NCBI RefSeq assembly: GCF_014696625.1
Contig: NZ_JACJQL010000003.1
Coordinates: 124,001-188,000 of the forward strand
Direction: 5' to 3'
DNA from: Nostoc parmelioides FACHB-3921
GTDB lineage: Bacteria; Cyanobacteriota; Cyanobacteriia; Cyanobacteriales; Nostocaceae
DNA: 64,000 nucleotides
In this document: positions 35,690 through 45,147 of the stretch, piece after piece
Layout: every line of letters starts with the position of its first letter
Numbering within the stretch: position 1 is the stretch's first letter
Notes under the pieces: model-generated
Told to the model about the DNA's origin: nothing
Database searches by the model: none
Seen by the model: the letters and a program-made list of their open reading frames with translations, nothing else
Program-made: the position numbers and the translations under genes

Positions 35690-35838
35690 TAGTCAGTGGT
35701 TAGTTGTCAGTTGTCAGTTGTCAACAGTCAATAGTCAATAGTCAATAGTCAATAGTCAACAGTCAATAGTCAACAGTCAACAGTCAACAGTCAACAGCGA
35801 TTGTCTCTTACACCCCTAAACCCCTACACCCCTACCCT
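35690..35838 (+). repeat. Heptamer STRR tracts upstream of serC
   Basis: 35690-35797 is a run of about fifteen heptamers (AGTTGTC, then AGTCAAT, then AGTCAAC), a classic STRR. A second run, CCCCTAAACCCCTACACCCCTAC, at 35813-35836 overlaps the 3' end of the metallophosphatase gene and supplies its stop codon. Confidence 0.9.
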
Positions 35839-36726
35839 TCTAATAATTCCCCTGTCAAAAACCCGATTATTAGTAGCGATCGCACTTAGTTCTATCCTAT
35901 CTGGATAAACTTCATAGGTAGCAAAACTTAAATCACTGGTTGAGTACTCTGTCCATTTTGAACGTCCTACAGGACGATTACCCGCGCCAGCACCACAAAT
36001 TAAATAGGTTGTCCCGTCGATAGCACGAGTGCGTTCGTAACTGTGTTCGTGTCCATTGATATAAAGCTGGACTCCGTATTTCTGAAATAGTGGTGTGAAG
36101 GTTTTAATAAAAGCTTGATTACTGCCGTAGACACCCGATGAATAAATGGGATGATGTCCAAATACTATTTTCCACGGAGCATTACTACTGCTTAATTCTT
36201 TTTCTAACCAAGTTAGCTGGTTTTGCCAATCGGCATTATTGTTAGTATCTAAAGCGAAAAATTGTACGCGATCGCGGCGAAATGTATAATACCGTCGTCC
36301 GTTCATATTAAAACCAGGATAGCGGACTTGCGGATCACCATTATCAGTGCGAATATCGTGATTCCCTAAACAAGCCTGAAATTTCACTCCTTGTTTGAGT
36401 AAATCTTGATAGGGACGCTCAAAAACTGCGTTAACTTTTTCAATTTCACCGTTATTGTAAATATTATCGCCAGCTAAAACGACTAAATTATAGGGATTTT
36501 GCTTGTGGTAAAGCGTCATTGCCTTAGCCACAGCATACTGTCCTCTTGCCCCAGTTCCCGTGTCAGCCACCGATACAAAACGTAAAAGTAAATCTTTTTT
36601 GGGTGGTGAGGCGATCGCCAAATCACTACTTTGGTAATATTTATGGGCGAATTTCCAGGCTAATAATCCAGTTCCAAAAGCGCTGAGACTACTTAAAAAT
36701 AAAAATTGACGACGTTTGAGATTCAT
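35824..36726 (-). CDS. Exported metallophosphatase (purple acid phosphatase-like)
   Basis: A 300-residue calcineurin-like phosphoesterase. The N-terminus MNLKRRQFLFLSSLSAFG is a twin-arginine-type signal (RRQFLF), so folded export to the periplasm is likely. All five metal-binding blocks are visible: VADTGTG, LAGDNIYNNG, LGNHDI, FGHHPIYSS and NGHEHSYER. It probably releases phosphate from organic esters. The last four codons and TAG stop (RVGV, stop) lie in a GGGTGTA heptamer repeat, so the natural C-terminus may have been altered by repeat insertion. Confidence 0.9.
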   Translation of the reverse strand: MNLKRRQFLFLSSLSAFGTGLLAWKFAHKYYQSSDLAIASPPKKDLLLRFVSVADTGTGARGQYAVAKAMTLYHKQNPYNLVVLAGDNIYNNGEIEKVNAVFERPYQDLLKQGVKFQACLGNHDIRTDNGDPQVRYPGFNMNGRRYYTFRRDRVQFFALDTNNNADWQNQLTWLEKELSSSNAPWKIVFGHHPIYSSGVYGSNQAFIKTFTPLFQKYGVQLYINGHEHSYERTRAIDGTTYLICGAGAGNRPVGRSKWTEYSTSDLSFATYEVYPDRIELSAIATNNRVFDRGIIRRVGV

Positions 36727-36858
36727 AAATCACCAAATTAATCAATAGTCAAATTAGCCGAAGCTATTACCCATGAAATGATACATTAGGGCAAAAGAGA
36801 AACAAGCAAAAAGATGCAGCTCGTTTGTCTTTGATTTGTTGGTTTTGGTAAAAGTTCC

Positions 36859-37767
36859 ATGTCACAAGACAATCCTCCCGAACAACCTAATCAACCGGAA
36901 CCGACAGTTACGCCGGCCAATCAACCCCGCCAGAGGAGAGTTCCGCAGCCTGTTTGGAAAGCGGTAATTATCGGATTTCTGCGAGGTACAATAGGGGTCT
37001 TAGAAACCACTGTAGAGAAACTAGAAACAGCACCGCCGCCAGGTACGGAAGCAACTCCCAGTTTTTTACAACAGCTAGAGTCTAGATGGAGTAGGTTTTT
37101 ACTGAAAACCCGTGCTTTTATCCCATCCAATTTATCAACCAAATTATCAGATACGGCACTGACAGGGATTATTGCTAGTATCGCCGTATTTTTAGTGTGG
37201 ACAACTACCAGTATTTTCTCTAACAAACCTACAGAAGTAGCCACGCTTCCCCCTGTTGAGGAAGTTCCCACACCAACACCCACAATTTCCACTCCACCGG
37301 AGCCAAGCGTACCAGAACCATCACCAACAGCAGAAATTACACCGGAACCAGAAGCACAAATTCCGCCGCCAGAACCAGAAGTAGAAATTACATCGGAACC
37401 AGAAGCTACTCCAGAACCAGAAGCCACGCCTACACCAACACCACCAATACAATTAACCCCAGAACAAACCTTGATTGCAGCCATTGAAAATCAAGTGGCA
37501 GAAATTAGCAATCAAATCGCTTCTGGCATCATAAAATCAATTCAAGCCAATTTCCGCACCAGCAATTTGACTGTAAAAATCAATGACGACTGGTACACAC
37601 TCCAAGAATCTGAGCAGAACCAAATAGCATCCCAAATCCTACAGCGTTCTCAAGAATTAGATTTTTCTCACTTAGAAATGGTTGATTCTCAAGATAAGTT
37701 AATAGCCCGTAACCCAGTTATCGGCAACGAAATGATTATTTTTCAACGACGGGTTATTGGTCAGTAG
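36859..37767 (+). CDS. Single-pass membrane protein with Pro/Glu-rich linker, unknown function
   Basis: A 302-residue protein. A Pro/Gln-rich cytoplasmic start (residues 1-35) leads to a basic region and, near residues 122-140 (GIIASIAVFLVWTTTSIF), one membrane helix. Then comes about 60 residues of Pro/Glu/Thr repeats (TPEPEATPTP type) spanning the wall or periplasm, and a conserved-looking C-terminal domain of about 100 residues (LIAAIENQVAEISNQIASGI, LTVKINDDWYTLQESEQNQI). I do not recognise this domain. The stop codon TAG falls within a GTAGAGAC repeat arm. Confidence 0.75.
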   Translation: MSQDNPPEQPNQPEPTVTPANQPRQRRVPQPVWKAVIIGFLRGTIGVLETTVEKLETAPPPGTEATPSFLQQLESRWSRFLLKTRAFIPSNLSTKLSDTALTGIIASIAVFLVWTTTSIFSNKPTEVATLPPVEEVPTPTPTISTPPEPSVPEPSPTAEITPEPEAQIPPPEPEVEITSEPEATPEPEATPTPTPPIQLTPEQTLIAAIENQVAEISNQIASGIIKSIQANFRTSNLTVKINDDWYTLQESEQNQIASQILQRSQELDFSHLEMVDSQDKLIARNPVIGNEMIIFQRRVIGQ

Positions 37768-37872
37768 AGACATTGTATCAGCTATTCTGCTTTTAAGTTG
37801 ACAGTCAACAGTTAACAGCCCTTATTAGTAATTATGCTATTTAGGCTCGCATTAGCTTACAACGTCTCTACT
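37764..37872. repeat. Split GTAGAGAC palindrome between convergent genes
   Basis: GTAGAGACATTGTA at 37764-37777 and TACAACGTCTCTAC at 37859-37872 are inverted arms of the same palindrome seen intact at 9825-9852, but here about 80 bases lie between them, including STRR-like GTTGACAGTCAACAGTTAACAG. The TAG of each arm is the stop codon of the gene on its side. Confidence 0.65.
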
Positions 37873-39898
37873 CCCTAATTTCTTGATATGGTATCCACAC
37901 GGTGAAAATTGAGCCAATACCTACGGTGGACTCAACCTCAATGCGTCCTCGGTGCAGTTCTACTAATTGCTTAGTTAAAGCTAAACCTAAGCCTGTACCT
38001 TCGTAGCGGCGGCGATAGGGTGTATCAAGTTGCTGGAATTTTTCAAATAATAATGGTAATTGTTCTTCAGGAATACCAATACCTGTATCTTCTACTTGAA
38101 ATATAGAGGTATCTTCTTCTACCCAAACCCGTAAGGTGACATTGCCACCTTCTGGTGTGAATTTAATGGCATTTGTTAATAGATTCCAGAGGATTTGTTC
38201 TATTCGTGCAGCGTCGGCGGTGAAGCGATCGCGTCTAGGATCTATTTGTAAATCTAGTTTGAGATTGACTTTTTCAGATAGAGCTTTTTCTACCAGAGAT
38301 TCTATAGTATTTTCTGCTACCTTGATTAAAGAAAATTCGGCAATATTTAAAACAGTTTTCCCCGCCTCAATTTGCGATAAATCAAGGATGTCGTTGATCA
38401 TGTCTAGCAAATGTTCGCCACTATCGTGGATTGTTTGTAAATAATCTCTTTGTCGTTGACTCAACTCACCCAAAGGCCAACGTAATAAAGTAGAAGACAT
38501 CCCAATGACGTAAGTTAAAGGTGTGAGCAATTCATGACTAATGGTGGCGAGAAATTCACTCCTTAGGCGACTAGCAGCTTCCGCCGCCAAGAGGGCATCC
38601 CGCAAAGCCATCGTCCGCTCAATAACTCGCTGTTCTAGGGTGTGTTTTTCTTGAGTGAGCCTGTGGGCTGCATCTTGCAGAGATCGCATTAATTCTGATT
38701 GATGAATGGCGATCGCTAATTGTTCGGCAATGGAAATCAGTAAATTCTTATCACTATCATTCCACTGGCGGGGACTATGGCACTGATGGGCAATTAATAA
38801 ACCCCAAAGTTTATCTTCAAAAATAATCGGTGCTGCTAATTTTGCTCTAACTTGGTTTTCCCTTAAAAAATTGACCAGACATTCTTCTAAGGCGTAAGCT
38901 TGTTCAATATCATCGATTACTAAGGTAAATCCTTGACGATATTTCTCCCAACATTGAGAATGACGACTGAAGCAGGTTTTTTCTTGATAATCTAATACTG
39001 ATGGGATGATATCTGTGGCACGAGCTTCATAAACTATACAACCACCGTAATTTTGCCAGTCTTCAAGGCGGGGTGGCCTTGTGTTTTGCGTATTGACTCT
39101 GGAACCCTCGAATTTATATATTACTAACCTGTCTAATTCTAGAAACTCCCGTACTTGTGCGATCGCTGTTGCCATAATTACTGGCAAGTCTAGGCTTTTG
39201 CGAATCTGGGTGGTAACTTGATTTAACAGTCGTTCTTGGGAAATCTGTTTTTTCAGAGCATCTTCGACTGCTTGACAAGCATAAACTTCTTCAGAATTAT
39301 TTACACTGGCAGAAGCTGTTACTTCCTCATTGTTCTTAGGCAAAAGATGTTCTAATAACAACAAAGTAAATTGGCTTTGGCGCGTAGCGTCATTAGGCTT
39401 TAAAATTTGCCGATAGCGTTCAAGATGCTGGTGAGTAGGGGAATCATCCCCAAACAAGTCTCTCAATTTTGCCAGGAAGGAAGCGATCGCCTCTGAATTA
39501 AATGTCAACCTAGTATTAAGCTCTGTTAGTGTTAACGGGGATTGAGCAGCCTGTGGAATACTGGAAGCTGAGTATATTTCTTGCTTTTGTGTTTCTCTAT
39601 CTCCAGCGATGCCTTGATTCAATGGGGAAGGCATAGCCAGAATCCAATTTTCCGACTCTGGTAATTCTTGTTGCTCCCAGTTTCCCAGCAAAAGCGCACT
39701 AAATCCCTCAGAAACCACCAAAGTAAACCTCTGACTGTGCCACTCCATTGGCACGAAAACCCGTGATAACAAGGATTCAGTGAGTAACAAAGTACTAGTT
39801 TCTACTGATTGAGCCATCTGCTGCAACAATTCTCCGAGTTGATTGAATACAACTAAAGGCAAATTTCGAGAAAAGCTCAAATCAGGAGAACTCAGCAT
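37868..39898 (-). CDS. GAF-domain hybrid-free sensor histidine kinase, possibly cyanobacteriochrome-like
   Basis: A 676-residue soluble kinase. Residues about 1-90 resemble the DICT-like N-terminal region found in other cyanobacterial sensors. Residues about 230-405 are a phytochrome-type GAF domain: it has a CF pair (Cys309) where DXCF cyanobacteriochromes carry their second cysteine, and Cys340 ten residues before VRAKL, the canonical chromophore-cysteine position, but followed by Leu instead of His. LWGLLIAHQCHSPRQW follows as in bilin GAFs. The kinase core is complete: SHELLTPL (His455), NLLTNAIKFTPEGG, DTGIGIP, GTGLGLAL. No receiver domain and no partner regulator nearby. Light sensing is only a possibility. 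Confidence 0.85.
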   Translation of the reverse strand: MLSSPDLSFSRNLPLVVFNQLGELLQQMAQSVETSTLLLTESLLSRVFVPMEWHSQRFTLVVSEGFSALLLGNWEQQELPESENWILAMPSPLNQGIAGDRETQKQEIYSASSIPQAAQSPLTLTELNTRLTFNSEAIASFLAKLRDLFGDDSPTHQHLERYRQILKPNDATRQSQFTLLLLEHLLPKNNEEVTASASVNNSEEVYACQAVEDALKKQISQERLLNQVTTQIRKSLDLPVIMATAIAQVREFLELDRLVIYKFEGSRVNTQNTRPPRLEDWQNYGGCIVYEARATDIIPSVLDYQEKTCFSRHSQCWEKYRQGFTLVIDDIEQAYALEECLVNFLRENQVRAKLAAPIIFEDKLWGLLIAHQCHSPRQWNDSDKNLLISIAEQLAIAIHQSELMRSLQDAAHRLTQEKHTLEQRVIERTMALRDALLAAEAASRLRSEFLATISHELLTPLTYVIGMSSTLLRWPLGELSQRQRDYLQTIHDSGEHLLDMINDILDLSQIEAGKTVLNIAEFSLIKVAENTIESLVEKALSEKVNLKLDLQIDPRRDRFTADAARIEQILWNLLTNAIKFTPEGGNVTLRVWVEEDTSIFQVEDTGIGIPEEQLPLLFEKFQQLDTPYRRRYEGTGLGLALTKQLVELHRGRIEVESTVGIGSIFTVWIPYQEIRE

Positions 39899-39983
39899 TT
39901 TCGATAGTCTAGTAAGAGGGGCTGGGCTGACAATATTGATTGATTATGTTCTAACCAACAGTTTAAAGCGGTAATAAAGGATT

Positions 39984-42900
39984 ATGCATCGTATAAGTAC
40001 CACATCGGTAGGATGGAATCAGTCAGAGGGTGTGATTTTTCTGGAACAAACCCCAGCTCCCTTTGTGTTGATTACGGCTGCTGATACCGATATTCAAACC
40101 CTCGCAGCCGCAGTCCCCAAATTACCTGCAACATTTCCTGCAATCAGAGTAGCCAATTTGTTGCTATTGCAACAACAAATAAGTATAGATACTTATGCCG
40201 AACAAGTTTTAGAACTTGCTGAGGTAATTATTTTGCGCCTACTAGGGGGACGTTCCTATTGGGCGTATGGTTTAGAAGTTGTCCAAGAGATCGTGGAACG
40301 CACTGGTATAACCTTAATTGTAATGCCTGGTGACGATGCCATCGATCCTGAATTGATCTCCCAGTCTACCGCGCCTGTAGGTACCGTTAACCAAATCTGG
40401 CAGTATTTTTATGAAGGTGGCGTAGAAAATATTGTTAACGCTCTGCAATTTATCTCTGACGTATCTTTAGCAACGGCTTACAATCCTCCTGCACCACAAA
40501 GGGTTCCTCGTGTTGGGTTGTATGACTGGGGGCTGGGAGAAGAAGCAGGGGAGCAGGGAGAAGGGAGCAGAGGAGGAAACTTACTCAACGATTTTCACCC
40601 TTTCCCCTTGCCCCCTCAACCAATCCCTAATCCCCAATCCCTAATGCCCAAAGTAGGCATTCTTTTCTACCGCGCCCACTATTTGGCGGGCAATATTCAG
40701 GTAATTGATGCGTTGTGTGCGGCTTTGTGGCAGAGAAATTTACAGCCTGTGCCGGTGTTTATTTCTTCTTTGCGTGATCCTGATGTGCAAGAAGAGTTGA
40801 TTGATTTTTTTCAGCCTAAAGATTCCCAACAAATTTCACTTTTACTTAACACTACAAGCTTTTCATTAGCACGTTTAGAAGCTGAAGCACCCCAAACCGA
40901 ACTTTGGGAAAAATTAGATGTCCCTGTTTTACAAGTTATTCTCAGTGGCGGATTTTTTGGACAATGGGAAGCACAGTTAAACGGACTTTCTCCCCGTGAT
41001 ATAGCGATGAATGTCGCCTTACCGGAAGTAGACGGCAGAATTATCAGCCGAGCCGTGTCATTTAAGGCAATACAAACTCGCAATCCTGATCTAGAAACAG
41101 ATGTGGTAGTTTATGAACCCATAAGCGATCGCATCGACTTTGTAGCCCAACTCGCAGCAAATTGGGTACACCTCCGTTCCCAACCGCCCCAACAGCGCCG
41201 CATAGCTCTAATTTTGGCAAACTACCCCAACCGCGACGGCCGCCTAGCTAATGGTGTGGGGCTAGACACGCCAGAAAGTTGTGTAGAAATCCTCAAAGCT
41301 TTACAGCAATCTGGGTATTTGGTGTCAAATCTACCAGCTAATGGCGACGAATTAATTCAACTGCTCACGGCTGGCGTAACAAATGACCCGGAAGGCAGAG
41401 AATTACGTCCAGTGCAGCAAAGCTTATCTAGTGAGGAATATCAAGAGTATTTTGCTTCTTTACCAGCAGCAGTGCAGCAGGGTGTTAATGAGCGTTGGGG
41501 GCTGGGAGAACCAGCTAATCATTTTACCTCGTCGTCCTTTCCCATTCCTGGTATCCAGTTCGGCAATGTCTTCGTAGGCATTCAACCATCACGAGGTTAT
41601 GATATTGACCCCAGCTTGAATTATCATGCGCCAGATTTAGAACCGACCCATGCTTATTTAGCTTTTTATTATTGGGTGAGAGAATCTTTTGGTGCTGATG
41701 CTGTTGTTCATGTCGGGAAACATGGAAACTTAGAATGGCTCCCTGGTAAAAGCTTGGCTTTATCTAGTAATTGCTATCCAGAAGCAGCTTTCGGCCCTAT
41801 GCCTCACCTATACCCATTTATTGTTAATGACCCTGGTGAAGGTTCCCAAGCCAAGCGTCGCGCTCAGGCGGTGATTCTAGACCATCTTACGCCCCCAATG
41901 ACCCGTGCGGAATTATACGGTGCTTTGCAGAAGTTGGAAAATTTAATCGATGAGTATTACGAGGCAGAAAGTTTAGATCCTTCACGTTTAGGAGCAATCC
42001 GCGATCGCATTCGTGATTTGGTTATCCAAGAAAATCTTTACAAAGATTTAGGCATTGAAAGGGAAGAAGATATCGTCAATTTTGAATCGTTAATTTTGAA
42101 CTCCTTAGACGGGTATCTCTGCGAATTGAAAGAAGCTCAAATCAGAGACGGCTTGCACATTTTTGGGCAATGTCCCCAAGGACGACAACTGAGGGATTTA
42201 ATAGTAGCGATCGCTCGCATCCCCAACCGCCATTCCCCAGGTATTACTAGGGCTTTAGCTGATGCTTGGGGTTTAAACCTCGACCCCCTCACAGACAACT
42301 TCAGCACCTTATTATCAAGCCAAGACCAAAAACTGTTAGCCGAAAAAACCCCAAATCCCTGCCGCACAGTCGGCGATGCCGTCACAACCCTAGAAGAACA
42401 CGCCGCCCTACTAGTAGAAAACCTCATCGATTCTCCCCCTGCCCCCTGCCCCCTGCCCTCTTCCTCATCTCCCCCTACCCCACTCAGCACCGTCCTCCAC
42501 TGGATCAGTGCCAAACTCCTCCCATCCCTCCAACAAACCTACGCAGAAATTACCAACCTCCTACATGGGCTAGATGGTGGATACATCCCCAGTGCAGCTT
42601 CTGGCGCACCCACAAGGGGCAGACCAGAAGTTTTGCCTACAGGGAGAAATTTTTATGCTGTTGATATACGCGCCATCCCCACAGAAACTGCTTGGGATAT
42701 TGGTAGAAAAGCAGCAGAAAACTTGATTGAATGCTACACCCAGGAGCATGGCGAGTACCCCAAAACACTAGGCTTATCTGTATGGGGAACTGCAACGATG
42801 CGGACTGGTGGCGATGATATAGCCGAAGCCTTGGCTTTATTAGGTGTACAACCAGTATGGGACGGTGCAGCCAGACGCGTTGTCGATTTAGATATACTCC

Positions 42901-43880
42901 CCTTAAGCGTCTTAGGTAGACCTCGTGTCGATGTCACCCTACGCATTTCCGGCTTCTTCCGTGACGCTTTCCCCAACTTAATGGATTTATTCGAGCAAGC
43001 TGTCAACGCCGTCGCCGCCCTAGATGAACCCCCAGAACAAAACCCCCTAGCCGCCCAAATCCGCCAAGACACTGATTTTTGGATACAACAAGGCTTAACT
43101 CCAGAAACAGCCTTTGAGCGATCGCGCTATCGCATTTTTGGCTCCAAACCAGGCGCTTACGGAGCCGGACTCCAAGGCCTAATCGAATCACAAAACTGGC
43201 AAGACGACCAAGACCTAGCCAACGCCTATATCAACTGGAGCTGCTACGCCTATTCTTCAGGCAAAAGTCAAGAAGCAGGCACAGAAATTAACCCCCAATC
43301 CCCAATCCCCTCCCCCGAAGCCTTCACCCAACGTTTAGGACAGATGCAAATTGTCCTACACAATCAAGACAACCGCGAACACGACTTGCTTGATTCGGAC
43401 GACTATTATCAATTTCAAGGTGGTTTAACGGCTGCCATACGTTCCCTACAAGGAAAAAATCCCGAAACTTATTTTGGTGATAATTCCATTCCATCCCAAC
43501 CCCGTGTCCGCCAACTGCGAGAAGAAATTGCCAGAGTGTATCGTTCTCGTGTGGTTAATCCCAAGTGGATTGAGGGTATGATGCGTCACGGTTATAAAGG
43601 TGCATTTGAAATGGCTGCCACCGTAGATTTTCTCTTTGCCTATGATGCCACTACCAGATGTGTAGAAGACTATATGTATCAAGGTGTTATGCAGGCCTAC
43701 TTGCTTGATCCAGTAGTTTGCACGTATATTGAGAATAAAAATCCCCATGCACTGCGTGATATCGCTGAAAGACTCTTAGAAGCAAACCAACGCGGTTTAT
43801 GGGAAAATGTAAATATAGAAACACTTGAAAATTTACGTAATTTAGTACATCAAGCCGAAGCAACCATCGAAGCAAAATAA
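39984..43880 (+). CDS. cobN: Cobaltochelatase subunit CobN (ChlH/BchH-related)
   Basis: A 1298-residue large chelatase subunit. The opening (MHRISTTSVGWNQSEGVIFL) and motifs VHVGKHGNLEWLPGKSLALS and WGTATMRTGGDDIAEALALL are those of CobN, which inserts Co2+ into hydrogenobyrinate diamide in aerobic-type cobalamin synthesis with an ATPase (CobS/CobT or ChlI/ChlD-like) that is not in this window. The ChlH paralogue shares the core. Three short low-complexity stretches, at residues about 182-223, 815-836 and 1101-1112, are encoded by C/A-rich short tandem repeats and appear to be in-frame insertions into loops. No cobalamin riboswitch is seen in the 85-base upstream gap. Confidence 0.92.
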   Translation: MHRISTTSVGWNQSEGVIFLEQTPAPFVLITAADTDIQTLAAAVPKLPATFPAIRVANLLLLQQQISIDTYAEQVLELAEVIILRLLGGRSYWAYGLEVVQEIVERTGITLIVMPGDDAIDPELISQSTAPVGTVNQIWQYFYEGGVENIVNALQFISDVSLATAYNPPAPQRVPRVGLYDWGLGEEAGEQGEGSRGGNLLNDFHPFPLPPQPIPNPQSLMPKVGILFYRAHYLAGNIQVIDALCAALWQRNLQPVPVFISSLRDPDVQEELIDFFQPKDSQQISLLLNTTSFSLARLEAEAPQTELWEKLDVPVLQVILSGGFFGQWEAQLNGLSPRDIAMNVALPEVDGRIISRAVSFKAIQTRNPDLETDVVVYEPISDRIDFVAQLAANWVHLRSQPPQQRRIALILANYPNRDGRLANGVGLDTPESCVEILKALQQSGYLVSNLPANGDELIQLLTAGVTNDPEGRELRPVQQSLSSEEYQEYFASLPAAVQQGVNERWGLGEPANHFTSSSFPIPGIQFGNVFVGIQPSRGYDIDPSLNYHAPDLEPTHAYLAFYYWVRESFGADAVVHVGKHGNLEWLPGKSLALSSNCYPEAAFGPMPHLYPFIVNDPGEGSQAKRRAQAVILDHLTPPMTRAELYGALQKLENLIDEYYEAESLDPSRLGAIRDRIRDLVIQENLYKDLGIEREEDIVNFESLILNSLDGYLCELKEAQIRDGLHIFGQCPQGRQLRDLIVAIARIPNRHSPGITRALADAWGLNLDPLTDNFSTLLSSQDQKLLAEKTPNPCRTVGDAVTTLEEHAALLVENLIDSPPAPCPLPSSSSPPTPLSTVLHWISAKLLPSLQQTYAEITNLLHGLDGGYIPSAASGAPTRGRPEVLPTGRNFYAVDIRAIPTETAWDIGRKAAENLIECYTQEHGEYPKTLGLSVWGTATMRTGGDDIAEALALLGVQPVWDGAARRVVDLDILPLSVLGRPRVDVTLRISGFFRDAFPNLMDLFEQAVNAVAALDEPPEQNPLAAQIRQDTDFWIQQGLTPETAFERSRYRIFGSKPGAYGAGLQGLIESQNWQDDQDLANAYINWSCYAYSSGKSQEAGTEINPQSPIPSPEAFTQRLGQMQIVLHNQDNREHDLLDSDDYYQFQGGLTAAIRSLQGKNPETYFGDNSIPSQPRVRQLREEIARVYRSRVVNPKWIEGMMRHGYKGAFEMAATVDFLFAYDATTRCVEDYMYQGVMQAYLLDPVVCTYIENKNPHALRDIAERLLEANQRGLWENVNIETLENLRNLVHQAEATIEAK

Positions 43881-43898
43881 GTGGTGTAGGAAACAAAT

Positions 43899-45137
43899 AT
43901 GGACAATATAGCGTATTTGCACCTAGCTTTCGCCTACGAAGATAGTGAACCAAGTGAGTTGGTGTCTTTAAGCTACTTATTTAACAAAGCAGCTGCACCA
44001 GACTGGAAACGCCTATCAAGTAGAGCTTGGAAGCATATGCTACCCCTAGCACTGACATTATCTGTTCTCAGCAGTGTTAGTAGCGCCTGGGCATTGGAAA
44101 GAGGAGATCAAGGGCCTTCCGTCAGAAATCTCCAACAAAAACTACAGCAAGCAGGCTTTTATCAAGCTCCTGTAACTCAGGTATATGATTTTTCCACAGA
44201 AGAAGCGGTTCGACGCTTTCAAGCGGCGGCTGGCTTACCAGTTGATGGTGTTGTAGGAGCCAGTACTCTGGAAAAATTAGACCAGTGGCGTTCCTCTCCG
44301 GTAGCTAACCAAGCGCAACAATATAGTACTCCCAGTACACCAACGAGAAAAAACAGCACAACTGCTACTCAAGTTAGAACTACTCCCGCTACACGCACGC
44401 AAGCTACAAGAAACACTACAACTGCTACCGCACGCAAACAATCTACAAGAAACACCACAACTGCTAATGTGAATGCAGCCACCAACAAGCGCCGTGATCC
44501 TAACTACCTTGTCAAAGGAGATGAAGGCGAGGCTGTGAGATCGCTGCAACAACGTTTGCGAGTCGCGGGTTTTTATTACGGTAATGCTACAGGTGTTTTT
44601 GGCCCCATTACCGAGGAAGCAGTCAAAAGATTTCAAGCCGCTTATAAACTAGATGTTGACGGTATTGTTGGGCCAGCCACAATTAGAAGATTACCGCCAA
44701 TAGGTATTGGTGGAGAAAATCCCCCTAAGCGAGCAACCCCAGCTGCCAAAGATAAACTTACTGTAGGCGATCGCGGCGAAGCTGTGCGAGTTCTACAAGA
44801 ACAGTTAATTCAAGCAGGATATTTACAGGGACAACCGAATGGTTATTTTGGCCCCTACACAGCAGAAGCAGTAAAAAGATTCCAAGCTGCTAATTATCTC
44901 AGTGCTAGCGGTGTTGCTGGCCCCACAACCAGATCAAAATTACATAGCTCACTTAATCAAGCTAAAGCTGCCAAGAGTGATTTTAATGTCTTAGAAATCC
45001 AAAGACGACTACAAGAAAGGGGTTTCTATAAAGGACAACTCAATGGAGTGATGGCAGATGATACGAAAAAAGCCATAAAGCAAGCTCAGGAATTCTACGG
45101 TATCAGTCTCACTGATGTGAGAAGCGGACGCTTTTAG
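43899..45137 (+). CDS. Peptidoglycan-binding-domain protein (alr1690-type)
   Basis: A 412-residue protein that follows cobN by 18 bases. After a 45-residue cytoplasmic extension there is a hydrophobic signal (MLPLALTLSVLSSVSSAWA, cleavage likely after AWA). Then come PG_binding_1 repeats of the GDQGPSVRNLQQKLQQAGF ... AVRRFQAAAGLPVDGVVG kind: three clear copies (near residues 70, 207 and 285) and a partial fourth at the C-terminus. A Thr/Arg/Ala-rich linker, built from repeats (TATARKQSTRNTT), separates the first and second. It probably binds the cell wall. In Nostoc sp. PCC 7120 this gene is transcribed through its end to give the antisense RNA of furA. Confidence 0.87.
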   Translation: MDNIAYLHLAFAYEDSEPSELVSLSYLFNKAAAPDWKRLSSRAWKHMLPLALTLSVLSSVSSAWALERGDQGPSVRNLQQKLQQAGFYQAPVTQVYDFSTEEAVRRFQAAAGLPVDGVVGASTLEKLDQWRSSPVANQAQQYSTPSTPTRKNSTTATQVRTTPATRTQATRNTTTATARKQSTRNTTTANVNAATNKRRDPNYLVKGDEGEAVRSLQQRLRVAGFYYGNATGVFGPITEEAVKRFQAAYKLDVDGIVGPATIRRLPPIGIGGENPPKRATPAAKDKLTVGDRGEAVRVLQEQLIQAGYLQGQPNGYFGPYTAEAVKRFQAANYLSASGVAGPTTRSKLHSSLNQAKAAKSDFNVLEIQRRLQERGFYKGQLNGVMADDTKKAIKQAQEFYGISLTDVRSGRF

Positions 45138-45147
45138 CATCCGCTTC
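45121..45147 (+). terminator. Hairpin overlapping the stop codon of the peptidoglycan-binding gene
   Basis: GAAGCGGA and TCCGCTTC pair, extended by CGC/GC with a bulge, with the TAG stop in the loop; a short GTTTTC tail follows. With only four T residues it may be leaky, consistent with known read-through into the furA antisense region. Confidence 0.6.

Noticed and set aside
35690..35797. CRISPR array
   Set aside because: The repeats are 7-bp units without spacers, i.e. an STRR tract.
36921..37484. 187-codon minus-strand frame rich in Gly/Ser/Val
   Set aside because: Antisense of the Pro/Glu-rich repeats of a plausible plus-strand gene.
39899..39983. Cobalamin riboswitch upstream of cobN
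   Set aside because: Only 85 bases are available and no B12-box wording is visible.
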